DNA of 36,406 nt from IMG/VR virus record IMGVR_UViG_3300034375_010508, positions 1 to 36,406 of that record. One strand, 5' to 3'. Below are positions 29,658-36,406 of this stretch, piece by piece. How positions within the stretch are numbered: the stretch's first letter is position 1; every line of letters begins with the position of its first letter. This stretch comes from a virus. The notes below the pieces were generated by a model. The model searched no databases. It was given only the letters and a program-made list of their open reading frames with translations, and was not told where the DNA came from. The translations under genes and the position numbers were made by a program.

Positions 29658-30074
29658 ATGAAAAAGTTGTTTGTGCTGATTTTGCTTTTTTTTGCAATTG
29701 ATATTGCAGCGCAAGAAGTCCAGCCAGAGGAAGTTGAAGAGGTTACTATTGCGGTCGAGTACAAAGCCCCAAAGAATCTCATCAAAGGCGCAGCGGAGCA
29801 ACTTGGCTGGACCGGTTATATTGAGGAATTAGAAGAATTCGTTGTCGGATTTGAAGCAGATGGAGTCACAGAGATTTTAGAGAATAGACTTGTCAAAAAA
29901 GAGCAGACCTATATTGAGTTTATGGAAAAATACGTCCAAACGCAGATCCTTCGTTTGGTAAATCGGCCTTATTCAGAAATTGCAGAAAAAGACATGAGGG
30001 CTCAGCTCATGGCAGTAAAGCAAAAAATAAGTGAAGAAAATGCGCAGCGCTTGAAAATTGTTGTGAGTGAATAG
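29658..30074 (+). CDS. Secreted protein with signal peptide (paralogue of 30295 gene)
   Basis: A 138-aa protein; ATG 29658 after AGGAGAAGAAAA. Signal peptide MKKLFVLILLFFAIDIAAQE. The mature part has LIKGAAEQLGWTGYIEELEE, ITEILENRLVKKEQTYIEFM-like helices and a final helical region (MRAQLMAVKQKISEENAQRL). The order GW-turn, acidic strand, Leu-Thr-Lys-Lys helix and long tail helix matches the product at 30295-30621, suggesting paralogues. Cytoplasmic phage proteins of this general layout occur near tail genes, but export signals are unusual. Confidence 0.6.
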   Translation: MKKLFVLILLFFAIDIAAQEVQPEEVEEVTIAVEYKAPKNLIKGAAEQLGWTGYIEELEEFVVGFEADGVTEILENRLVKKEQTYIEFMEKYVQTQILRLVNRPYSEIAEKDMRAQLMAVKQKISEENAQRLKIVVSE

Positions 30075-30079
30075 TTTTG

Positions 30080-30298
30080 ATGGGTGAATACTTTTTTAAT
30101 GTATTGGTTTCAGTTGATCAGTTGATCAATGCATTAACCGCCGGAAATCCAGACGAGACTATTTCCTCACGGACATGGCGAGAGCGGCCAAATTCAAACA
30201 TGAGAAAGGTTATCGATTTTTTGTTTTCTTGGCATGAAAAAGATCACTGCAGAAAAAGTTATGAAAGAGAATTAGCACGACAAAGGGCCTTCCAATGA
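30080..30298 (+). CDS. Small phage protein of the DETISSR type
   Basis: A 72-aa protein; ATG 30080 preferred to TTG 30077. It carries MGEYFFNVLVSVDQLINALT and GNPDETISSRTWRERP, a pattern I recognise from small proteins found near tail or lysis genes of many phages and prophages, with no known function. The C-terminus is basic and contains His/Cys (WHEKDHCRKSYERE). It overlaps the next gene by ATGA. Confidence 0.65.
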   Translation: MGEYFFNVLVSVDQLINALTAGNPDETISSRTWRERPNSNMRKVIDFLFSWHEKDHCRKSYERELARQRAFQ

Positions 30299-30621
30299 AG
30301 AGAAAAAACCTAAAAGCATTAGTTTTTATATTATTATCAAGTTCAGCTATTTTTGCTGAAGACTTAAAGGTGGAGATACCAGAGGGGCAAGAAAAAAGAG
30401 TTATCGAGGGACTTGCAAAACGGCACGGGTGGAAACCTTTTGTGCAAAATGAGCAAGGCGAAATCTTGCCAAACTCGCTTACTAAAAAAGATTTTGCAAA
30501 CGAAGTACTAAAAAGTTTTGTTTTGCAATCGGTGGCTGATTATGAAGGTGAATTGGCTGCTAAGGCTGCGAAACAAAGAGCTTTCAATTTAGCAGCAAAA
30601 GAAATTTTTTCTGATGAGTAG
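30295..30621 (+). CDS. Secreted protein with signal peptide
   Basis: A 108-aa protein with signal peptide MKRKNLKALVFILLSSSAIF and likely cleavage after IFA. The mature part reads VEIPEGQEKRVIEGLAKRHG, then WKPFVQNEQGEILPNSLTKK and an Ala/Lys-rich helix. It parallels the 29658 product (GW motif, short strand, LTKK helix, long C-terminal helix), so the two are probably distant paralogues. Its cytoplasmic relatives usually lack a signal peptide. Coupled to both neighbours. Confidence 0.6.
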   Translation: MKRKNLKALVFILLSSSAIFAEDLKVEIPEGQEKRVIEGLAKRHGWKPFVQNEQGEILPNSLTKKDFANEVLKSFVLQSVADYEGELAAKAAKQRAFNLAAKEIFSDE

Positions 30622-30894
30622 ATGATGGATGTGCCGGTCTCAACTTTAAAAGATTTTGTAAGCTTGGGGCTAGTTCTGGGCACTTGCGTTTGGAGCGTTG
30701 CAAAGATTCGTGGGACGATTGAAACCGTAAAGATGACGGCGGAGTCAACCGCTAAACTTTTGGGAAAAGACATCCAGCATCTAACTTTAGCAATTGCCGA
30801 ATTTAAGCAAGAAATTATCAATTTAAAAAAGGATGCTTTGGATTTAGACAGGCGCTTGCAGCGCTTGGAGATTGAGAAAGGTGTAGAACAGTGA
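30622..30894 (+). CDS. Membrane-anchored coiled-coil protein (XhlA- or spanin-like)
   Basis: A 90-aa protein starting right after the previous stop (ATG 30622 or 30625). One N-terminal hydrophobic helix (FVSLGLVLGTCVWSVAKI) is followed by a long heptad-rich helix (LTLAIAEFKQEIINLKKDAL, DLDRRLQRLEIEK). This layout fits haemolysin XhlA-like or i-spanin-like phage membrane proteins. Its function here is inferred from topology only. Confidence 0.55.
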   Translation: MMDVPVSTLKDFVSLGLVLGTCVWSVAKIRGTIETVKMTAESTAKLLGKDIQHLTLAIAEFKQEIINLKKDALDLDRRLQRLEIEKGVEQ

Positions 30895-31388
30895 GCTTGC
30901 TATTACTCCTAAGAGGAGCAAAGGATACAGGCGCAGGCGCTGTAGTTACCCCACAGCCATCAAAAGGGGGAGTTTACTACAAAGGCATCCTTTCAAACAT
31001 TTGGCCACTTGAAGCTTTTCAGCAAAATAAGAAGAAAGCCAAAAAAGTAAGAAAGCTTGCCGAGCAAGTTGTGGAGGCTCCAAAAGAGACTCAGCCTGTA
31101 ATCATAAAGGCTATTGAAGCAAATCCAGAGCTCTTCTTGGCATTAGATCCTGAGCTTTTAAAAGAGATTCCAGATGATACAGCAAATATTCTGGAGCTCA
31201 TCGAGGCATTAAATCAGCTTATTGAGATAAGGGCTGAAGAGGTAAGGCAGGAGCTTTATAAGGAGGCCCAGAGAGAGGCTTTTAGGCGCTATATCTTACA
31301 GCAAGCCCTTCTTGAAGCAGAGAGAAAAGCCCAGATTCAGAGGCAAGATGAGGAGCTTCTTTTGCTTCTTTTGCATGAACTGAACTGA
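30891..31388 (+). CDS. Hypothetical structural-region protein
   Basis: A 165-aa protein from GTG 30891 overlapping the preceding stop. It begins MSLLLLLRGAKDTGAGAVVT, a start often seen in small phage structural-region proteins, followed by ANPELFLALDPELLKEIPDD and long charged helices ending in a Leu-rich tail (EELLLLLLHELN). No enzymatic motif. It closes the cassette before the scaffold operon. Confidence 0.55.
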   Translation: MSLLLLLRGAKDTGAGAVVTPQPSKGGVYYKGILSNIWPLEAFQQNKKKAKKVRKLAEQVVEAPKETQPVIIKAIEANPELFLALDPELLKEIPDDTANILELIEALNQLIEIRAEEVRQELYKEAQREAFRRYILQQALLEAERKAQIQRQDEELLLLLLHELN

Positions 31389-31410
31389 AGCGAGACGGCG
31401 GCTCTCCTTA

Positions 31411-31428
31411 TGCTGTAAAATACAGCCC
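31411..31428 (+). promoter_or_regulatory. Promoter-like element directly before ATG 31429
   Basis: GCTGTAAAATACAGCCC contains an inverted repeat GCTGT/ACAGC around TAAAAT, a -10-like hexamer 8 bases before the ATG. There is no ribosome site, so a leaderless transcript is plausible. The bases ACAGCCCATGA match the block before ATG 19701 (AGAGCCCATGA) closely. Confidence 0.4.
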
Positions 31429-31704
31429 ATGAAGAAAAAATTTAACTATGAGTTAAACATTCTCTTTATCGGCAGGACGATAAGAGAGCAGGGATTTGCC
31501 ATTGATGAGGCAGTGGATCATGGAAATAATCTTTTTGTAAGGATTTGCAGCCCGAAGGCTCCAGATGAGTCCCTGGGAGTTGTCTCTATCCCAAAAAGCG
31601 TATTTGAGCTTGATGAGCTATCAGCCAGAAGAGAAATCAAGCAAATCATTAAGGATACATGCAAGAAATCAATTACCTATCTCAAGACAGGGACTCATGG
31701 CTAG
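31429..31704 (+). CDS. Hypothetical protein
   Basis: A 91-aa protein with a mixed alpha/beta pattern (NILFIGRTIREQGFAIDEAV; LFVRICSPKAPDESLGVVSI) and a C-terminal helix (REIKQIIKDTCKKSITYL). No family recognised. It starts immediately after a promoter-like element without a ribosome site, and overlaps the following gene by 8 bases. Confidence 0.5.
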   Translation: MKKKFNYELNILFIGRTIREQGFAIDEAVDHGNNLFVRICSPKAPDESLGVVSIPKSVFELDELSARREIKQIIKDTCKKSITYLKTGTHG

Positions 31705-32011
31705 GAAAGTTTATATATTTGATAAAGAAACTCAGAAGATGGTGGATGTGGAAGAGTACAGGCCCAGATCCAGAGATTCTTTTCATTCCGTTATTGAAGA
31801 TACCATGGAGCCAGCAATTCATCCTTGCACAGGAGAGATGATTGATAGCAAGCGAAAATTTCGCAAAATCACAAGGGAGCATGGCTGTGAAGAGGTAGGA
31901 AATGAGCGTCTTGATTACTACAAAGGCGCTAACATGCCAGATCCAAAGATTGAAAGAGAGAGAAGAGTGGAAGCTATTAACCGGGCTTTTGAGGAAGCCA
32001 AATGGAAGTAG
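31697..32011 (+). CDS. Hypothetical protein upstream of the scaffold gene
   Basis: A 104-aa protein; ATG 31697. It contains SVIEDTMEPAIHPCTGEMID and SKRKFRKITREHGCEEVGNE, a pattern I have seen in small proteins preceding scaffold and capsid genes of SU10-like phages, including His/Cys residues that might bind metal. The C-terminus is a charged helix. Function unknown. Confidence 0.6.
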   Translation: MARKVYIFDKETQKMVDVEEYRPRSRDSFHSVIEDTMEPAIHPCTGEMIDSKRKFRKITREHGCEEVGNERLDYYKGANMPDPKIERERRVEAINRAFEEAKWK

Positions 32012-33099
32012 AGGAAACTGAAGAGATAGAAGAGTTTGCAGAAGAAATTGAGGAAGATGCTGAAGAGGTAGAAGAAGAAGGAAGCCTAAGAGACAGCATC
32101 GAGGCTGCTTATGATGAGGCGATAGATGAGCCTGAAGAGGAGCAAGAAGCAGCAGAAACAGATTTTCCAGAGGAAGGGAGTGAAACCCCAGAGCAGCCTG
32201 AAGAGGTCGCCGGGGCTATTGAATTTCCTTCATATTGGGATGCCGAGACGAAAGAGCAGATGGCTAAGATGCCAACTGAGTTCCAGAAATGGGCTACTCA
32301 GTTCAGCAAATCCCAGCAAGACTCTTTCCATCGGACTAAAAGACAACTCTCTGAGGAAGTTCAGAGGGTACAAAGAAACTTTGGTGATTTGGTAGAAACC
32401 ATAAAGCCCTATGAGGAATCAATCAGGGCAGCAGGAGAGACACCACACCAGAGAATCGGGCAACTGCTAGAACTTGATCGTTCTCTCTTTGAAGGCTCAA
32501 AAGAGACCGCTAGACAAACAATACTGCAGCTATGCCAAGACGCAGAAGTAACGCCTCAAGAGCTTTTCGGAGGTTATGGTGGGCAGTACCAAAACGGTGC
32601 AGCTTACTCAGATCCAAAAGTTCAGGAGTTACAGGCAGAAGTGCAGCAGCTAAGGCAGCAAGCACAGCAGCAGAGTGAATACGTTAAGCAGCAACAGCAG
32701 CGAGAGCAGCAGGCCCAGATTGAGCAGATAAATGGCACAATCCAAGCCTTTGCCTCTGAGACAGATGAGAATGGAAGCCCATTGCGGCCTTTCTTTGAAG
32801 ATGTCCAAGAGCAGCTTGTTCCGTTAGTTGCAGGCATAAAGAATGCAAATCCTGAGATGCCCCATGTGGAAGTGCTGGCGCAGGCTTATGATATTGCAGT
32901 TTCACGAAATCCTGATGTGCAAGCAAAATTGCAAGCTAAGGCTCAAAAAGATGAGCAGCTAAGAAAGGCAAGAGAGGCAAAAGCGAAAGCCTCAAAAGCA
33001 AGAAAAGCAGGCTCATCAGTTAAGGGATCTCCTGGCTCACTGAAACCTAAAACTCCTGACTCTATTCGAGATGCGCTTGAGGCAGCATTTGGTGAATAA
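32002..33099 (+). CDS. Scaffolding protein
   Basis: A 365-aa protein with a very acidic N-terminus (residues 1-75, nearly all Glu/Asp/Ala), a middle segment EFPSYWDAETKEQMAKMPTE with a long charged helix, a Gln-rich coiled coil (residues about 205-255) and a Lys/Ala-rich basic C-terminus (KAREAKAKASKARKAGSSVK). Acidic start, coiled coil and basic end directly before the capsid gene are typical of scaffolds that guide prohead assembly and then leave the head. Confidence 0.8.
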   Translation: MEVEETEEIEEFAEEIEEDAEEVEEEGSLRDSIEAAYDEAIDEPEEEQEAAETDFPEEGSETPEQPEEVAGAIEFPSYWDAETKEQMAKMPTEFQKWATQFSKSQQDSFHRTKRQLSEEVQRVQRNFGDLVETIKPYEESIRAAGETPHQRIGQLLELDRSLFEGSKETARQTILQLCQDAEVTPQELFGGYGGQYQNGAAYSDPKVQELQAEVQQLRQQAQQQSEYVKQQQQREQQAQIEQINGTIQAFASETDENGSPLRPFFEDVQEQLVPLVAGIKNANPEMPHVEVLAQAYDIAVSRNPDVQAKLQAKAQKDEQLRKAREAKAKASKARKAGSSVKGSPGSLKPKTPDSIRDALEAAFGE

Positions 33100-33114
33100 A
33101 TTAAGGAGTAAAAA

Positions 33115-34074
33115 ATGGCAAGTCCAAATTACAGCGACATCGTTTCGACGACGTTGCGCCACAGGACTCCAAAGCTTGTTGATAACGTCACTGCAAACAA
33201 TGCTCTTCTCGCTCGATTAAAGAGCCGAGGAAAGTTGCGTCTTGTTGGTGGTGGTCAAGAGATTGTGGAGCCTTTGGCTTATCAAGAAAACCAGACATAC
33301 AAGAGATACTCAGGGTATGAAACCCTTGATATTTCTCCGTCTGATGTAATCACAGCAGCAAAATATGATTGGAAGCAGGTGGCAGTAGCTGTTACAGCCT
33401 CTGGTCTTGAATTGCTGCAAAACTCAGGGAAAGAGCAAATCATTGATCTTCTGGAAGGAAGGATTGAGGTTGCTGAAAACACCCTGATGAACAAGATGAG
33501 TGAAGATATTTACTCTGATGGTACAGCTACCAATCAGATTAATGGCCTTCAAGCTCTTGTAGCAGATACAAACACCAACGAAGTGGGCGGTATTGATGGA
33601 AATACTTGGTCTTTCTGGCGTAACTACGTTCGGGAAGCAGCAGGGACGCTTTCAGCTTCTACTGTTCAGGGAGAATTCAATGATGTGTATGTAAACATCA
33701 CTCGGGGTGCTGATCATCCTGATCTGATTGTTTGTGATAACAACATCTTCAAATTTTACCTTGCTTCACTTCAGGACATTCAGCGTATTCAAGATCCGAA
33801 TCTCGGACAGCTTGGATTCCAGACTCTGAAGTTCATGCAGGCTGATGTGGTGCTTGATGGAGGTTATGGTGGGTCAGCTCCAGCTACTCATGCTTACTTC
33901 CTCAATACTAAGTATCTGCGCTTTACTTCTCACAGAGATAGAAACTTTGTTCCTATCGGTGATGAGCGTGAGCCAGTTAACCAGGACGCAATGATCAAGT
34001 TGATCGGATGGGCAGGAAACCTTTGCTGCTCTAACCGATTCTTGCAGGGCGTTCTTAAAGACGCTTCGGCTTAA
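33115..34074 (+). CDS. Major capsid protein
   Basis: A 319-aa protein with a strong ribosome site (AAGGAGTAAAAA) before ATG 33115. It reads as an HK97-fold capsid protein of the podophage type: SDIVSTTLRHRTPKLVDNVT, NALLARLKSRGKLRLVGGGQ, E-loop-like region around residues 55-75, the spine helix (EQIIDLLEGRIEVAENTLMN) and IKLIGWAGNLCCSNRFLQG at the end. It forms the icosahedral shell. Codon choice here appears more optimal than in neighbours, in line with high expression. Confidence 0.88.
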   Translation: MASPNYSDIVSTTLRHRTPKLVDNVTANNALLARLKSRGKLRLVGGGQEIVEPLAYQENQTYKRYSGYETLDISPSDVITAAKYDWKQVAVAVTASGLELLQNSGKEQIIDLLEGRIEVAENTLMNKMSEDIYSDGTATNQINGLQALVADTNTNEVGGIDGNTWSFWRNYVREAAGTLSASTVQGEFNDVYVNITRGADHPDLIVCDNNIFKFYLASLQDIQRIQDPNLGQLGFQTLKFMQADVVLDGGYGGSAPATHAYFLNTKYLRFTSHRDRNFVPIGDEREPVNQDAMIKLIGWAGNLCCSNRFLQGVLKDASA

Positions 34075-34090
34075 TTAGAGGGAGGATAAA

Positions 34091-34576
34091 ATGGCAGAAC
34101 ATTTCGTTACACCCTCAGCAGGGATTGACCTTGATGCAACAAGCACAACTAAAGAGTTTGCTCTTGGTGCTATTGTAACCGGCACAGATAGCTCAGGAAG
34201 CTATGCAGCTGAGTACAAGTACGTAAAGGCAAGCGCAGCAATCGCTCAGTACGCTGTTGTCAAAATTGACGACGACGGAACAGCAGCAGAGCTAGACACT
34301 ACTACTTCAGGCGTAGAGCCTACAGCAGTGGGTGTTGCTCAGGTTGCTTTTGCTCAAGATGAGTATGGTTGGGTTGTTGTTTCAGGAAATGGAACAGTTC
34401 AAGCGATTAGTGGAGGATCAGCAGCAGCGGATGTTGCAATTTACACCACCACTACCGCTGGGCATGTTGATGACGTTTCCAGTAACTCAGATAAGATTCT
34501 GGGTCTGAAACTCACTTCAGCAGAGTCAGGTGGTGTGGCTACGTTTTACGCAGCTACTCGCATGACAACTAACTAA
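34091..34576 (+). CDS. Head decoration / structural protein
   Basis: A 161-aa protein with GAGGGAGGATAAA before ATG 34091. It is Ala/Thr/Gly-rich and beta-rich (IDLDATSTTKEFALGAIVTG; AIAQYAVVKIDDDGTAAELD; EYGWVVVSGNGTVQAISGGS). That composition and its position after the capsid gene fit phage decoration proteins which stabilise the shell. A strong terminator lies 10 bases after its stop. Confidence 0.75.
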   Translation: MAEHFVTPSAGIDLDATSTTKEFALGAIVTGTDSSGSYAAEYKYVKASAAIAQYAVVKIDDDGTAAELDTTTSGVEPTAVGVAQVAFAQDEYGWVVVSGNGTVQAISGGSAAADVAIYTTTTAGHVDDVSSNSDKILGLKLTSAESGGVATFYAATRMTTN

Positions 34577-34585
34577 AAGTAGTTT

Positions 34586-34625
34586 GGGGGGTGGGGCGCT
34601 CGTACAGGCTCCATCTCCCTTTTTT
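34586..34625 (+). terminator. Rho-independent terminator after capsid and decoration genes
   Basis: GGGGGGTGGGG (34586-34596) pairs over 11 bp, with three G-U pairs, with CTCCATCTCCC (34609-34619). The loop is 12 bases and six T follow (34620-34625). It would end or attenuate the capsid transcript before the glycosyltransferase gene. Confidence 0.85.
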
Positions 34626-34636
34626 GAAGCCAGAAC

Positions 34637-35254
34637 ATGCAAGAGCTACTTGAAGATCAAGATGTAATCCTCTTTGGGGGCTCTGAGCGGTATACCCTCC
34701 CCAATATTCACGGCGCTTTCGTTGTTAGAATCAATAATCATCATCTCTGGCAAGAAGATCCAAAGAGATGCCCTGGGGGGTATAAGTACACAGACTGCGT
34801 TTATCATGGCGCTGGAATAGGTGGCTTGCAGGCTATGTTTATGAACAGGCCACCAACAAATTTAAGGCTTCTCTGTCAAAATGCTGGAGGGGCTTACAGA
34901 GACTCAATGAGGGCATGGGCAAAGCTTAAAGGCATTGAGTATTTTGCTTATGGAAACCTTGATGCACCCCGGCACAAGATAGGCTTAGATCCAGCAGTAT
35001 ATGAGGACACTTTTAAGCCTCTTACAGATGTCTGCTCTCATCCATTTACAGGCGTTCTAGCAGCTTTTCACCTTTTACAATTTCCCATTAAGAGCTTGTA
35101 CCTTTCAGGATTCAGTTTTTATTCAGGAAGAGATGATACAATAAAAAATGGGAAAAGAGGTGAGCATGACATTGAGCAAAACAAGCAGGCAATGAGGAAT
35201 GTACTTGATGATGAAAGAGCAAAGCCAGATGCAATCTTACTCGAAAACTTATGA
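34637..35254 (+). CDS. Glycosyltransferase-like protein
   Basis: A 205-aa protein. It has an N-terminal Rossmann-like start (QDVILFGGSERYTL; GAFVVRINNHHLW) and a conserved-looking C-terminal block IKSLYLSGFSFYSG followed by GEHDIEQNKQAMRN. This layout resembles sialyltransferase-like or DUF115-like glycosyltransferases sometimes found in phage structural operons. The donor and acceptor are unknown. Its position just after the capsid terminator, and coupling to a methyltransferase, suggests modification of virion protein or host glycan, by inference. Confidence 0.6.
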   Translation: MQELLEDQDVILFGGSERYTLPNIHGAFVVRINNHHLWQEDPKRCPGGYKYTDCVYHGAGIGGLQAMFMNRPPTNLRLLCQNAGGAYRDSMRAWAKLKGIEYFAYGNLDAPRHKIGLDPAVYEDTFKPLTDVCSHPFTGVLAAFHLLQFPIKSLYLSGFSFYSGRDDTIKNGKRGEHDIEQNKQAMRNVLDDERAKPDAILLENL

Positions 35255-35834
35255 TGAGCTTTACAGCTTAGGATACCACTCAGATCCTGATTACTCTCAT
35301 TCTTATGGGGTAATTGAGCTTATGTTTCGGGAGCTTGAGTTTGATACTGTGCTTGATGTTGGAGCTTCTGTAGGGGCAGCAGTTTCAGCGATAAATGCAA
35401 GAGGAAAGCAGGCTTTAGGGCTTGAAGCTTCTCTTGTTGCAGTAAATAAGGCAAAGCAGATTGATCCTTTAAAGAGGCCAGTTCTCTGGGGAAAGGCTAC
35501 AAAACTGCCATTTCCTTCTAAAGATTTTGACATAGTTATGAGCACAGATGTTTTTGAGCATTTGAAGCCTGAAGATGTAGAGCAGGCAATTGCTGAATGT
35601 CAGAGAGTAGCTAGAAAGTACATAGTCATGAAAATAGCATCTCTTCCCGAGCAAGCAGGCTGGGGCAAAAAGGTAGGAGTTGACGATCTCCATCTTACTC
35701 AGCAGCCAATATTTTGGTGGAAAGATAAGTTTTTGAGGATGGGTGATGAGATAGTTTTTGAGAATAAAGATTCGTTTGTAATTAAACTGAGGAAAGAAGA
35801 ATGCACTTACACAACACCAGAAACATTGAGTTAG
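35211..35834 (+). CDS. SAM-dependent methyltransferase (class I)
   Basis: About 207 aa from ATG 35211; ATG 35229 is an alternative start. Motif I is TVLDVGASVGAAV; the acidic loop after strand 2 is ALGLEAS; motif IV region DFDIVMSTDVFEHL resembles small-molecule or glycan methyltransferases (Methyltransf_11 type). It overlaps the glycosyltransferase gene by 44 bases, so the two are co-expressed and may act in sequence on one glycan. DNA-methyltransferase motifs are absent. Confidence 0.8.
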   Translation: MKEQSQMQSYSKTYDELYSLGYHSDPDYSHSYGVIELMFRELEFDTVLDVGASVGAAVSAINARGKQALGLEASLVAVNKAKQIDPLKRPVLWGKATKLPFPSKDFDIVMSTDVFEHLKPEDVEQAIAECQRVARKYIVMKIASLPEQAGWGKKVGVDDLHLTQQPIFWWKDKFLRMGDEIVFENKDSFVIKLRKEECTYTTPETLS

Positions 35835-36406
35835 AAGATCCATCTGTTATGGAATATGGAGGGGTTTCAGCTGTAAAGAAAAAGGCAGCCAATCATGTCC
35901 GTTTTTATAGGGATGCTAAGCAAGACAGGGCAGCCTCTGAGAAAGAAGGAAGGCCCATCTATAAAGATGTTGAGATGGTTGAAATCTTCGCTCAGGGGGG
36001 AAATACGACCGTTAAAAAGGAAGTAACTGATGAGCTCAGGGAGCGTTATTCTGTGCAATATGAGGCATGGAAAAAGGGGCAGGAGCAGGCTGTTGAGGGC
36101 TTACCTCTTGAGAAATGGCCTCATAAGCTTATGACTCCAGCTATGATTTATAATCTCAAGCACTATCGAGTTTATTCTGTGGAGCAGCTTGCAGATTTAA
36201 CAGATGGGACGATACAGAAGATTGGCCCTGGTGGTATGATGCTAAGGCAAGATGCTCAAGAATATCTTGAAAACGCCTCTGGCATTGAGCCATTGAGGGA
36301 AGAGAATAAGGAGTTGAAAGCTAGGCTTTCTGCGCTTGAATCGCAGCTAGAAGCTCTTTCTAAGCCAAAAAAGCGGGGAAGGAGAAAGAAGGCTGATGAG
36401 TCTACT
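35801..36406 (+). CDS. Coiled-coil virion-region protein, continues at 1-144
   Basis: ATG 35801 after GAGGAAAGAAGA, overlapping the methyltransferase gene. 202 codons lie here and eight further codons plus TGA follow after the circle closes (to position 144), giving about 210 aa. It contains MEYGGVSAVKKKAANHVRFY, EVTDELRERYSVQYEAWKKG, a helix-hairpin-like HYRVYSVEQLADLTDGTIQK with IGPGGMML, then a coiled coil and a basic tail. This kind of protein, with a Gly-Pro-Gly turn and C-terminal coiled coil, occurs between capsid and adaptor genes of short-tailed phages. Its function is unknown. Confidence 0.85.
   Translation, partial: MHLHNTRNIELEDPSVMEYGGVSAVKKKAANHVRFYRDAKQDRAASEKEGRPIYKDVEMVEIFAQGGNTTVKKEVTDELRERYSVQYEAWKKGQEQAVEGLPLEKWPHKLMTPAMIYNLKHYRVYSVEQLADLTDGTIQKIGPGGMMLRQDAQEYLENASGIEPLREENKELKARLSALESQLEALSKPKKRGRRKKADEST
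36290..36406. repeat. Terminal direct repeat, right copy (circular closure)
   Basis: Exact copy of 1-117. Removing one copy leaves a unique genome of about 36,289 bp. The repeat lies inside the 3' coding part of the coiled-coil gene starting at 35801. Confidence 0.95.

Overview
This window is an essentially complete tailed-phage genome. The first 117 bases (1-117) recur exactly as the last 117 (36290-36406), and one gene reads in frame across that join, so the molecule is circular or terminally redundant, about 36,289 bp of unique sequence. The virion genes (TerL, large portal, acidic scaffold, 319-aa capsid protein, adaptor, beta-propeller-like nozzle, internal proteins with a lytic transglycosylase, short fibre) match the order and style of short-tailed phages related to SU10. 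Lipobox proteins, an Rz1-like lipoprotein and signal peptides point to a Gram-negative host, not identifiable further. There is no phage DNA polymerase, helicase, primase or RNA polymerase, so replication and transcription probably rely on the host.

Layout, all on the + strand except two genes. 1-10091: HNH endonuclease, adaptor, internal/tail proteins, nozzle, transglycosylase, fibre, M15 endolysin. 10088-11008: lysis and small membrane peptides, including a 32-aa ATGA-coupled gene. 11005-11400: a minus-strand HTH protein facing an AT-rich control region with a perfect 15-bp palindrome. 11399-13900: small early genes, a Rad52/DdrA-type annealing protein and a tyrosine recombinase, suggesting a temperate phage. 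14052-16642: a winged-helix replication initiator with iterons inside its own gene (lambda-like origin), SSB and a DUF1064 nuclease. 16662-21459: accessory region with lipoproteins, two TIM-barrel-type proteins (one a clear GH5 glycosidase), small overlapping genes, a tRNA-Asn preceded by a tRNA-Asn 5' half, an HNH gene and a possible phospholipase-like protein. 21515-27779: ParB-methyltransferase, small terminase, large terminase and portal. 27781-31388: a fibre and secreted-protein cassette. 31429-36406 (continuing to 144): scaffold, capsid, decoration protein, a strong terminator, a glycosyltransferase-like gene, a methyltransferase and a coiled-coil protein.

The most striking feature is in the large terminase gene. 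It is interrupted by a 299-residue in-frame intein immediately before the Walker B motif. The middle of that intein carries, on the opposite strand, a convincing 208-aa HNH homing endonuclease. The endonuclease fills the space between the two halves of the Hint splicing domain and even covers the codon of the intein block B histidine. The same 627 bp therefore has to encode an endonuclease on one strand and an open, splice-permissive linker on the other. Second-tier findings are the origin inside the initiator gene, the tRNA-Asn half next to a full tRNA-Asn (possible attachment site), the GH5 enzyme, the signal-peptide cassette between portal and scaffold, and a glycosyltransferase-methyltransferase pair in the capsid operon.
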